Positions 1-5,393 of a DNA stretch of 7,307 bases are shown here, piece after piece. Source of the DNA: Candidatus Woesearchaeota archaeon. GTDB taxonomy: Archaea; Nanobdellota; Nanobdellia; Woesearchaeales; UBA11576. The stretch is from positions 1-7,307 of the forward strand of contig JAHWIS010000053.1 in assembly GCA_019322385.1 (NCBI GenBank). Direction: 5' to 3'. Positions within the stretch are counted from its first letter, which is position 1; the number at the start of each line of letters is the position of its first letter. A program made the position numbers and the translations under genes. The notes below the pieces were generated by a model that ran no database searches, was not told the DNA's origin, and saw only the letters and a program-made list of their open reading frames with translations.

Positions 1-443
1 ACCCTTTTGGGATCATGAACCTGGTCGGTGACGGGTTCCACAATCTTATCGATGGCCTCATCATAGGAGGCTCTTATCTCGTATCTATCCCATTAGGCTT
101 CACGACTACAATAGCAATAATACTCCACGAGGTTCCGCAGGAGATCGGTGACTTCGGCATACTCCTCCATGCAGGATTCTCAAAGACAAAGGCATTGCTG
201 TTCAATTTCATATCTGCTCTGACCGCAGTGCTCGGCGCTGTCATCGCAATACTCATAGGCACTAACATAAGCGGTTTCACAGAGTTCCTTGTACCTTTCA
301 CTGCAGGCGGCTTCATCTACATAGCAGGATCGGATCTTATCCCTGAGCTGCAGAAGGAGTGCGCCCCTTCAAAGTCTTTTTTCCAGCTGATCGCATTACT
401 GTTAGGGATCGGCATAATGATAGCTCTTACTTTAATAGCATAA
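1..443 (+). CDS. ZIP-family divalent metal transporter, 3' part (5' end outside window)
   Basis: The frame is open to the left edge (first full codon at position 3), so the gene starts upstream and the ATG at 15 is probably an internal methionine. Counting from that ATG, the protein shows HNLIDG at residues 9-14 and HEVPQEIGD at 38-46. These are the signatures of ZIP transmembrane helices 4 and 5, whose His, Asn, Asp, Gln and Glu side chains form the binuclear metal site in characterised ZIP proteins. Three further hydrophobic segments follow (about 60-82, 88-106 and 122-141), matching TM6-TM8, and the protein ends with the last helix as usual. ZIP proteins bring Zn2+, Fe2+ or similar cations into the cytoplasm; the exact metal cannot be read here. 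Only about half the family length is present. The permease gene follows after 19 nt on the same strand, suggesting co-transcription. Family assignment is firm, substrate is not. Confidence 0.93.
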   Translation, partial: PFGIMNLVGDGFHNLIDGLIIGGSYLVSIPLGFTTTIAIILHEVPQEIGDFGILLHAGFSKTKALLFNFISALTAVLGAVIAILIGTNISGFTEFLVPFTAGGFIYIAGSDLIPELQKECAPSKSFFQLIALLLGIGIMIALTLIA

Positions 444-451
444 TATCAAAA

Positions 452-458
452 GAGGTGA
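452..458 (+). promoter_or_regulatory. Shine-Dalgarno site for the permease gene
   Basis: GAGGTGA lies four bases before the TTG at 463 and is complementary to the conserved 3' end of archaeal 16S rRNA. It decides the start, because there is no in-frame ATG nearby and the coding frame begins to resemble APC proteins immediately after this TTG. Confidence 0.8.
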
Positions 459-462
459 TTGC

Positions 463-1881
463 TTGCTCAAGCTCAAGCGTGATGTCGGCCTGTTCGGCTC
501 TACTGCATATGTCCTTGGCGTGATTGTAGGCGCGGGCATCTATGTGATAATAGGCAAGGCAGGCGGTTACGCAGGGAATTCTTTATGGCTTGCGTTCCTA
601 ATAGCCGCGTTCATCGCTGCGTGCACTGGCTTGAGCTATGCTGAGCTCTCGTCGAGCTTTCCCCGTGATTCTGCTGAGTATCTGTACACAGAGCGTGCAT
701 TCAAGGACCGCAGGTTCGCATTCGGCATCGCCTGGCTCAAGCTCGTGACCCATGTCATCGGCACTGCTGCTGTCGCTCTCGGGTTCGGTGGCTACCTAGC
801 TCTGCTTACAGGCTGGAACTTCGTGCTCTGTGCCCTGCTTCTCCTGCTCTTCCTGACATTGGTGAACTTCATCGGTGTCAAGCAGGCATTGTGGTTCGAC
901 ATCGCCATGGTCATTGTAGCGGTTGCAGGTCTCTTGTTCATCATCGGCGTCGGCGCGCCGTCGATACAGAATGTTGATTTCTATCTTGAGTCTCCGTCAG
1001 GCTTTCCTGGCATCCTGACCGGTGCTGCATTGATATTCTTCGCTTTCCTCGGGTTTGAGATCATCGGGAATCTTGGTGAGGAGGTCAAGAAACCGAAAAA
1101 GACATTACCTCTTGCTATAATAATATCTGTCATCATCTCAACTGTGCTCTATATCCTCGTCGCTATAATAGCTGTGAGCGTCGTGCCTTGGAGCCAACTC
1201 GCCGGTTCAACATCACCCCTTGCTGATGTCGCGACAGCTCTTATCGGCAGCAAGGCCGGCTGGATCATGGCCATAATGGCTTTGGCTGCGACAGGCTCGA
1301 CAGTGCTCGGCCTCCTGATAAGCACTTCGCGCATGGTGTATGGCATGGCTGAGGAGCATTCCTTCCCAAGGATATTCCTTAAGCTGACCAGGAAGAGGCG
1401 CGTGCCTTATCTCGCTATACTGCTGGTCTCTATCACCGCTGCATTGTTCGTGCTTCCCGGCGACATAACCGCTGTCGCTTTCCTCACAAACTTCGGCGCA
1501 TTGTTCATCTTCCTTGTCGTGAACCTCTGCCTCATCGTTCTGCGCTACTCACACTCGCACATACCGCGGGGCTTCCGCGTCCCGCTCAACATAGGCAAGT
1601 TCCCTGTCATCCCTGCGATAGGCCTCGTGACCTGCGCTGCACTGCTATTCAGCTTCAGCAAGAAGATGTTCTTCTTGGGCATACTGCTCTTCCTGTCAGG
1701 CCTGCTTATATATTCGATATTCGGCGAGCGTAAGCACAAGCAACGTGTCGAGGAGACTGTAAAGAAGCACCTTGCTATGAGAGAGCAGGCAGAAAAGCCT
1801 AAAGCAAGACCAAGGAAAAAACATAAAAAGAAGAAAGCAAAACCAGTAAAAAAGAGAAAGAAAGCAGTGAAGAAGAAATGA
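463..1881 (+). CDS. APC-superfamily amino acid permease
   Basis: This 472-residue integral membrane protein belongs to the amino acid-polyamine-organocation superfamily and probably imports or exchanges amino acids. Hydrophobic segments fit the usual twelve helices. TM1 carries VGAGIYV at residues 22-28, matching the glycine-rich unwound substrate site of the family. The TM2-TM3 loop has FPRDSAEYLY at 66-75, a variant of the family's PRAGGAY-type motif. TM6 carries FFAFLGFE at 192-199, followed by EEVKKPKKTLP at 206-216, a strong family hallmark. Roughly the last 45 residues form a very Lys/Arg-rich cytoplasmic tail, unusual for the family. The TTG start is chosen from the Shine-Dalgarno at 452-458. 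It sits 19 nt after the ZIP gene, and its TGA overlaps the next gene's ATG, indicating translational coupling. The amino acid specificity is unknown. Confidence 0.93.
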   Translation: MLKLKRDVGLFGSTAYVLGVIVGAGIYVIIGKAGGYAGNSLWLAFLIAAFIAACTGLSYAELSSSFPRDSAEYLYTERAFKDRRFAFGIAWLKLVTHVIGTAAVALGFGGYLALLTGWNFVLCALLLLLFLTLVNFIGVKQALWFDIAMVIVAVAGLLFIIGVGAPSIQNVDFYLESPSGFPGILTGAALIFFAFLGFEIIGNLGEEVKKPKKTLPLAIIISVIISTVLYILVAIIAVSVVPWSQLAGSTSPLADVATALIGSKAGWIMAIMALAATGSTVLGLLISTSRMVYGMAEEHSFPRIFLKLTRKRRVPYLAILLVSITAALFVLPGDITAVAFLTNFGALFIFLVVNLCLIVLRYSHSHIPRGFRVPLNIGKFPVIPAIGLVTCAALLFSFSKKMFFLGILLFLSGLLIYSIFGERKHKQRVEETVKKHLAMREQAEKPKARPRKKHKKKKAKPVKKRKKAVKKK

Positions 1882-2429
1882 AAGAAAAGATCATAAACAT
1901 ACCGAATGCCATCACGTTCCTGAGGCTATTGCTCCTTCCAGCCGTGCTTATTCTGTTCCACAGGGAATTCTGGGTCGCTGCTGCAGCCCTTTACATAATC
2001 CTCATGCTCAGCGATGCCCTTGACGGCTTTGCAGCAAGAAAGCTTAAACAAGAGACTTATTTCGGCAGGTGTTTTGATACTGTTGCAGATTTTGGTGTCT
2101 ATTACACATTCCTGATCTATCTGTTCATGAACGGCTGGATAGTCTTAGTTAATTTTATCCTTATAATGATATCTGCAATCCCCTTGATAGGGATAATACA
2201 CACGATTTCCAGGAAAGCAGGTCGCTTCTACACTCCTCACAAGATATCTGCAAAAGTGTTTGCTATCGCCATCCATATCGCATTGCTGTCTTTCCTTATA
2301 AGATACTTTTACGCAAATTATGTGCTTTTTGCAGCACTTGTTGTGGCATATGTCTATACAATCCCTGACTACCTCAGGTATGCCATGAAATACAGGCCTC
2401 GCAGGAAGAGGAAGAAGAAAAAAAAGTGA
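1878..2429 (+). CDS. CDP-alcohol phosphatidyltransferase family protein
   Basis: A 183-residue membrane enzyme that transfers a phospholipid moiety from a CDP-activated lipid to an alcohol acceptor. The complete family signature Dx2DGx2ARx8Gx3Dx3D is present at D46, D49-G50, A53-R54, G63, D67 and D71; these acidic residues bind the metal ions and the CDP group. The N-terminus (IPNAITFLRLLLLP, from residue 8) is also typical of the family. About six hydrophobic segments are visible, the usual number. In an archaeon the donor should be CDP-archaeol, so archaetidylglycerol-phosphate, archaetidylinositol-phosphate or archaetidylserine synthase are all possible; the acceptor cannot be read from the motif. 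The ATG overlaps the stop of the permease gene (ATGA), and no strong Shine-Dalgarno is visible, so translation likely depends on reinitiation. The protein ends in a run of about ten Arg/Lys residues, encoded partly by eight consecutive A bases at 2418-2425. Confidence 0.92.
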   Translation: MKEKIINIPNAITFLRLLLLPAVLILFHREFWVAAAALYIILMLSDALDGFAARKLKQETYFGRCFDTVADFGVYYTFLIYLFMNGWIVLVNFILIMISAIPLIGIIHTISRKAGRFYTPHKISAKVFAIAIHIALLSFLIRYFYANYVLFAALVVAYVYTIPDYLRYAMKYRPRRKRKKKKK

Positions 2430-2430
2430 A

Positions 2431-2440
2431 ATTATTTAAA
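2431..2440 (+). promoter_or_regulatory. TATA-type promoter for the reductase gene
   Basis: ATTATTTAAA is centred about 27 nt upstream of the ATG at 2463. Archaeal transcription starts roughly 24-27 nt after the TATA centre, so the mRNA should begin at or next to the start codon (leaderless). No Shine-Dalgarno precedes this ATG, which agrees. Confidence 0.65.
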
Positions 2441-2453
2441 CAAGAAGTAAAAC

Positions 2454-2459
2454 TTTTTT
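2454..2459 (+). terminator. Possible oligo-T terminator of the ZIP-permease-phosphatidyltransferase operon
   Basis: A run of six T follows the phosphatidyltransferase stop by about 25 nt. Archaeal RNA polymerase commonly terminates at U-runs without needing a hairpin, so this could end the upstream operon. It lies between the TATA element and the predicted start site of the next gene, so it should not interfere with that transcript. Evidence is only the T-run and its placement. Confidence 0.35.
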
Positions 2460-2462
2460 CTC

Positions 2463-3617
2463 ATGAAAAAACATGATGTAGTGATTATAGGCGCCGGCCC
2501 TGCAGGCCTGATGGCTGCAAAAGAGCTTGCCGCTAAAGGCATTGATTTCATTGTCATAGATTCAAAGAAAGAGATAGGCATTCCATTGAAGTGCGGCGAA
2601 GGTATGCGAAAAGATGGTTTCCTGGAGCTGTTCAGGAGCACTAAACACAATTTTATCAGGAATTCTGCAAAACATCTTGTCGTGAAGAACAAGAACATAG
2701 AAAGGTCTGTCCCTGTGACATACCTTATGCTTGACAGGTCAAGGTTTGAAAGATGGCTTGCAAAGCCTGTGAAGAGATACATAAGGCTCAACACAGCGCT
2801 GAAAGACATAAGGAAAGAGGATGATCATCTTGTCATCGAGACCAGCAAGTCAAGAATCGCTGCAGGGCTTGTCATCCTTGCGCATGGCTGTGACTACAGG
2901 ATCCAGAAGAAGTTCAGGCTCGTGAAAAAAAATCCTATCTGCATTCCCTGCTATGGAGGCATTTTCAAAGGCCATGATCTCGATACAAAAAATCTTTATT
3001 TCTTTTTTGACGAAAAGAACAAAGCAATTGCCTGGGTCTTCCCTAAAGATAAACAGACAGCGAATGTCGGCATCGGCATCTATCCTTTTGCGCGAAAAAA
3101 AGACATCAAGTCGCTTCTCAAGAAAGTACTCTCAGATTATGGTGTAAAGATGAAGCAAGTCTCAAGCTTCGGCGGTGTTTTCCCGTCGAGCGGTCCGATA
3201 AAAAAGACTTATGCTGACAGGCTGCTGGTCTGCGGCAATGCAGCAGGCCATGTGTATGCAGGCACTGGCGAAGGCATCTATTTTGCGCTAAAAGCTGGCC
3301 AGCTTGCAGGAAAGACTGCTGTAAAAGCAGTGAAAAACAATGATTTCTCTGAGTCATCTCTCAAACTTTACGAGGATTCATGGAAATCCTCTTTCGGAAG
3401 CCAGCTTGATGCGAGCCTTGTCTTTGCAAAGCTCCTGCATCTTGGTTTCACCAAGGATCTGCTTGACAACATGTTCAGGATCCCGACTGACAAAGAGCTG
3501 ATCAATCTTTTCATGCTGGGAAAAGTTCCGTGGAGGGCAAGGCTCCTCGCATGGCTTGCAGAATCTCCTCTCAGGCGTCTGGTCTGCCACATACTTGGCA
3601 AGATAGGCAATAAATAA
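2463..3617 (+). CDS. Geranylgeranyl reductase family FAD-dependent oxidoreductase
   Basis: A 384-residue flavoprotein of the archaeal geranylgeranyl reductase family, which saturates the isoprenoid chains of archaeal lipids such as digeranylgeranylglycerophospholipids. The N-terminal Rossmann fold has GAGPAG at residues 10-15 with D33 ending the second strand as ribose ligand. PLKCGEGM at 41-48 contains the family's conserved cysteine (C44) near the flavin. DRSRFERWLA at 91-100 matches the DRxxFxxxLA element. IAWVFP at 189-194, then eight residues and GIG at 203-205, matches the YxWxFPx7-8GxG substrate motif except that Tyr is replaced by Ile189. The second FAD motif is GNAAG at 258-262, where most relatives have GDAAG, followed by GTGEG at 267-271. 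No membrane segment is needed; the family is membrane-associated. The ATG is supported by a TATA element 27 nt upstream. Adjacency to the phosphatidyltransferase supports a lipid role. The substitutions leave open a related reductase activity. Confidence 0.88.
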   Translation: MKKHDVVIIGAGPAGLMAAKELAAKGIDFIVIDSKKEIGIPLKCGEGMRKDGFLELFRSTKHNFIRNSAKHLVVKNKNIERSVPVTYLMLDRSRFERWLAKPVKRYIRLNTALKDIRKEDDHLVIETSKSRIAAGLVILAHGCDYRIQKKFRLVKKNPICIPCYGGIFKGHDLDTKNLYFFFDEKNKAIAWVFPKDKQTANVGIGIYPFARKKDIKSLLKKVLSDYGVKMKQVSSFGGVFPSSGPIKKTYADRLLVCGNAAGHVYAGTGEGIYFALKAGQLAGKTAVKAVKNNDFSESSLKLYEDSWKSSFGSQLDASLVFAKLLHLGFTKDLLDNMFRIPTDKELINLFMLGKVPWRARLLAWLAESPLRRLVCHILGKIGNK

Positions 3618-3631
3618 CTAGAACAAAGTAC

Positions 3632-4234
3632 TCAAAACTTTATGTCGATATCATCTGCTTTTGCGCCTGACTTCCTTCTCCTTGACAGCGGTTTCTTGAG
3701 TTCAGAATATTCGTGGGCTATCTGCATAAGCTTATCAACAAGCTCTTTAGGCGCATTGAAGTCGACCACTGTCGCCCGCGTCTTGGTCATCTCATGGTTG
3801 ATCACATACATGCAGAAATCATCTGTCTCTATCCTGTATATCCAGTTGTCCTCTCCTTCGCTCTCTGCAGTCAGCCTTGCCTCAGGGAACAATGGCACTA
3901 CCCTCTGCTCCATGAAATCCTTGACCTCTTCCGGGCTTTCCTGCCTGAAGTATGCCTGGCTCACTATGTGGTGTTCAAGCCGGTCTCCTGTCATCTCGAA
4001 ACTGGTCCTGACCCTCTGCTTTTGCCTCCTGATCCTTGGCACTATGGGCTGTTTCAGCCAGCTACCCATACTTCCTATATCATCTACCCCAAGATCGACA
4101 CAGGTCCCTATTACAGTATCTTTGAATATGCCCTCAGGATTCGCGCCTTCCTCTGTCTCTTCTCTGGAATCTGCTGCATTCCTGTATCCATAGACATTAT
4201 ACAAGAACCTTGCTACAGGTGTTTCCCCCTTCAT
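3632..4234 (-). CDS. Conserved-looking hypothetical protein, 200 aa
   Basis: I do not recognise a family. The protein is soluble, without signal peptide or membrane segment. The N-terminal 45 residues are polar and acidic in the middle (about 22-35). A basic stretch at 67-76 (RIRRQKQRVR) precedes a probable alpha/beta region from about 78 to 178, including a helix near 101-112, strands near 131-160 and an amphipathic helix at 162-178. The tail at 184-190 is basic (SRRRKSG) and the last eight residues are acidic-hydrophobic. The start is supported by a TATA element 28 nt upstream, implying a leaderless mRNA. Long open frames on the opposite strand (3642-4193 and 3713-4264) are Ser/Leu/Cys-rich and lack promoters, so the minus frame is preferred. 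It is convergent with the reductase gene (14-nt gap) and downstream of the DUF4145-like gene, but has its own promoter. Confidence 0.72.
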   Translation of the reverse strand: MKGETPVARFLYNVYGYRNAADSREETEEGANPEGIFKDTVIGTCVDLGVDDIGSMGSWLKQPIVPRIRRQKQRVRTSFEMTGDRLEHHIVSQAYFRQESPEEVKDFMEQRVVPLFPEARLTAESEGEDNWIYRIETDDFCMYVINHEMTKTRATVVDFNAPKELVDKLMQIAHEYSELKKPLSRRRKSGAKADDIDIKF

Positions 4235-4257
4235 GTACCAGAATTAGATGGTTTTCA

Positions 4258-4267
4258 CTTATAAAGC
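4258..4267 (-). promoter_or_regulatory. TATA-type promoter for the 200-aa hypothetical gene
   Basis: On the minus strand this reads GCTTTATAAG, centred about 28 nt before the ATG at 4234. It is close to the archaeal TATA consensus, and the spacing predicts a transcript beginning at the start codon. No Shine-Dalgarno is visible between it and the ATG. Confidence 0.68.
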
Positions 4268-4277
4268 TTTCTCTTTT

Positions 4278-4295
4278 CACTACTTAAAAATAGTG
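4278..4295 (-). terminator. Weak candidate terminator after the DUF4145-like gene
   Basis: Just beyond the stop codon (minus strand) a 5-bp inverted repeat (CACTA / TAGTG) encloses a T5 run. A short hairpin with a U-run could terminate the transcript before the promoter of the next gene at 4258-4267. The stem is short and could be chance in A/T-rich sequence. Confidence 0.28.
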
Positions 4296-4298
4296 TAA

Positions 4299-5129
4299 TT
4301 AACCAGAGAACATCTTAGCAAGCACATCCATCGTATACAGCACTGTGGCCTGTGCCTGGTTCTTTGAGGGCATGAATGCCTGCTGTTTTGTGTGGACAGA
4401 GAATATCCTTACCTGGTTGATGAAGTGTATCTGCTGCGGAAGCCCTGGGTCCAGCCGTACGCTCTTTTCGCTCATCCGCGCGATGAGCTTTCCCAGGCCG
4501 ATGCCTGGCTCTTTCTCCAGCGCATCATTACCAGTTACCTCAAAGTATTTCCTGTGCAACGCTGTCTCGATCACCCTGCCGCAGAGTATGATGCTGCTCC
4601 GGTACAGCCCGGCTGAAAAGCATTTCTCCAGCTCATTGATATCTGCCTGTATGTTCTCTGCTATCTCTTCTGGCAGCTCTGGCAGCTCAAAGCTCATCTT
4701 GGCATCTCCCCTTACCTCTTTAGGTAATGGCGTTGCTGCTGCCTCCTTCTCAAAGTCCTTGATCTCCTTCTCCAGCTCTGCTGTCTTCTCAAGATCTTTC
4801 ATATCCCTCTCTATCTGCTCGATTATCGGCAGTATCTTGTCAGGCTCGAGGTACTGCTCAAGTATAAGCTTGGTCTGCACCATCACCTTTGCAAGAGGAT
4901 CATCGAATCTCTGGTTCTTGTTTGACTTGTGTATCTTCTCTATGTGAGTGACCAGCTCTGCTGCCTTCCTCTTTATCCTGTCTGCGAGATACTTTGCCTT
5001 GCTGTAGTTATAGTCATACATGTAGCTTCCATCAGTCACTACCTTCTTTATGTCGAATTTCTGCTGAGAAGCAGCAAGCACTTTCTGCTTTACCTCATCG
5101 AGGGTGGTCTGGAACTGGTTGAGGTTCAT
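4299..5129 (-). CDS. DUF4145/HEPN-like domain protein, 276 aa
   Basis: A soluble, mostly helical protein. Residues 1-130 are charged helices, with a likely coiled coil around 103-130 rich in Glu/Lys. A Pro-containing linker lies at about 132-152. The C-terminal region (about 155-275) has the pattern of DUF4145-type domains: an acidic helix leading into CFSAGLYRSSIILCGRVIETAL (from residue 170), a short insertion, LGKLIARM at 212-219, then VRIFSVH at 240-246 and a final helix near 257-275. The R241-x4-H246 spacing falls within the Rx4-6H range of HEPN nucleases, but the residue after Arg is Ile instead of a polar one, so RNase activity is uncertain. DUF4145 domains occur alone or attached to nucleases; no nuclease domain or nucleotidyltransferase partner is seen here. 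The start is supported by a TATA element 27 nt upstream. The C-terminal assignment is from pattern memory and is moderate. Confidence 0.75.
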   Translation of the reverse strand: MNLNQFQTTLDEVKQKVLAASQQKFDIKKVVTDGSYMYDYNYSKAKYLADRIKRKAAELVTHIEKIHKSNKNQRFDDPLAKVMVQTKLILEQYLEPDKILPIIEQIERDMKDLEKTAELEKEIKDFEKEAAATPLPKEVRGDAKMSFELPELPEEIAENIQADINELEKCFSAGLYRSSIILCGRVIETALHRKYFEVTGNDALEKEPGIGLGKLIARMSEKSVRLDPGLPQQIHFINQVRIFSVHTKQQAFMPSKNQAQATVLYTMDVLAKMFSG

Positions 5130-5150
5130 CAGATTGTATTTCTTTACCTG

Positions 5151-5160
5151 GTATAAATAG
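5151..5160 (-). promoter_or_regulatory. TATA-type promoter for the DUF4145-like gene
   Basis: On the minus strand this reads CTATTTATAC, centred about 27 nt before the ATG at 5129, so a leaderless transcript is predicted. The first codons have no Shine-Dalgarno upstream, in line with that. Confidence 0.65.
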
Positions 5161-5186
5161 TTTTTGACGTCCCTTACAAAATGTCA

Positions 5187-5216
5187 TAAAATTATTTATA
5201 AGCATAAATAATTTTA
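5187..5216. repeat. Perfect 13-bp inverted repeat with TATA-like core
   Basis: TAAAATTATTTAT at 5187-5199 is followed by a 4-nt spacer (AAGC) and its exact reverse complement at 5204-5216. The left arm plus spacer forms TTATTTATAAG, a good archaeal TATA box for the plus strand, with a predicted start near 5217-5222, where a strong hairpin begins. The symmetry places a weaker TATA-like element on the minus strand as well, with a start near 5181. It could be a promoter for a small RNA, an operator for a dimeric regulator of the two divergent genes, or both. Confidence 0.6.
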
Positions 5217-5278
5217 GGACACCAAAGACCATTTCTGGTCTTTGCGTGTAACCACCTATAGATGAGTAACGATTTTTT
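5217..5278 (+). ncRNA. Candidate small structured RNA
   Basis: A hairpin is visible directly: CAAAGACC (5223-5230), loop ATTTCT, GGTCTTTG (5237-5244). It is extended by ACAC (5219-5222) pairing with GTGT (5246-5249) across a single bulged C at 5245, and possibly by GG/CC at 5217-5218 and 5252-5253. That is 12 contiguous pairs with one bulge in an otherwise A/T-rich gap. It begins about 24 nt after the TATA-like core at 5192-5199, and the stretch ends in T6 at 5273-5278, so promoter, structure and termination signal line up for an RNA of about 60 nt. CCACCT at 5252-5257 resembles an anti-Shine-Dalgarno, but only five bases could pair with the downstream gene's site. No C/D-box, tRNA or known riboswitch pattern is recognised. 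The hairpin could instead be a DNA-level operator. Confidence 0.38.
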
Positions 5279-5323
5279 AATGTGCTTAAAAAGAGTATCC
5301 ACTCAAAAATGGTTGTTTCAGTT

Positions 5324-5337
5324 AATTTTATATATAT
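5324..5337 (+). promoter_or_regulatory. TATA-type promoter for the surface-protein gene
   Basis: AATTTTATATATAT is the strongest A/T element ahead of the last gene. Transcription is expected to begin near 5357, giving a 5' leader of about 37 nt with a Shine-Dalgarno, unlike the leaderless genes in this window. Confidence 0.55.
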
Positions 5338-5381
5338 CTGCTTATCCGCATTTCTTAGAAAAAGAGGGAAGAAAAGCTGGT

Positions 5382-5387
5382 GAGGTG
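5382..5387 (+). promoter_or_regulatory. Shine-Dalgarno site selecting a TTG start
   Basis: GAGGTG lies six bases before the TTG at 5394, the same core as the permease gene's site, which also serves a TTG. It favours 5394 over the downstream in-frame ATG at 5415 and the upstream in-frame ATGs at 5262 and 5280, which have neither a correctly spaced TATA nor a comparable site. Confidence 0.65.
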
Positions 5388-5393
5388 CGACTG

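Noticed and set aside
15..443. Complete 142-residue protein starting at the ATG at 15
   Set aside because: The frame is open to the window edge, and ZIP proteins have three further helices before the HNxxDG motif, so this is the 3' part of a longer gene.
2418..2425. A8 run as a programmed slippage site in the phosphatidyltransferase gene
   Set aside because: It lies within the last few codons, where slippage would only alter the basic tail; no alternative downstream frame of interest was seen.
3642..4264. Two long plus-strand open frames (183 codons each) across this region
   Set aside because: They lie antisense to the 200-aa minus gene, have Ser/Leu/Cys-rich low-information composition, and show no promoter or Shine-Dalgarno; the minus gene has a well-spaced TATA box.
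4345..4947. Plus-strand open frame of 200 codons
   Set aside because: It is the mirror of the DUF4145-like coding region; its Ser-rich, Cys-rich translation is what antisense of Glu/Lys/Ala-rich helices gives.
5252..5278. Possible C/D-box guide RNA (GATGA near 5261)
   Set aside because: Only GATGA of box C matches, and no CTGA box D lies at a suitable distance.
5252..5390. Pairing of CCACCT at 5252-5257 with the Shine-Dalgarno at 5382-5387 as a translation switch
   Set aside because: Only five contiguous pairs form (CACCT with AGGTG), and the candidate RNA would terminate before the site, so there is no support beyond chance.
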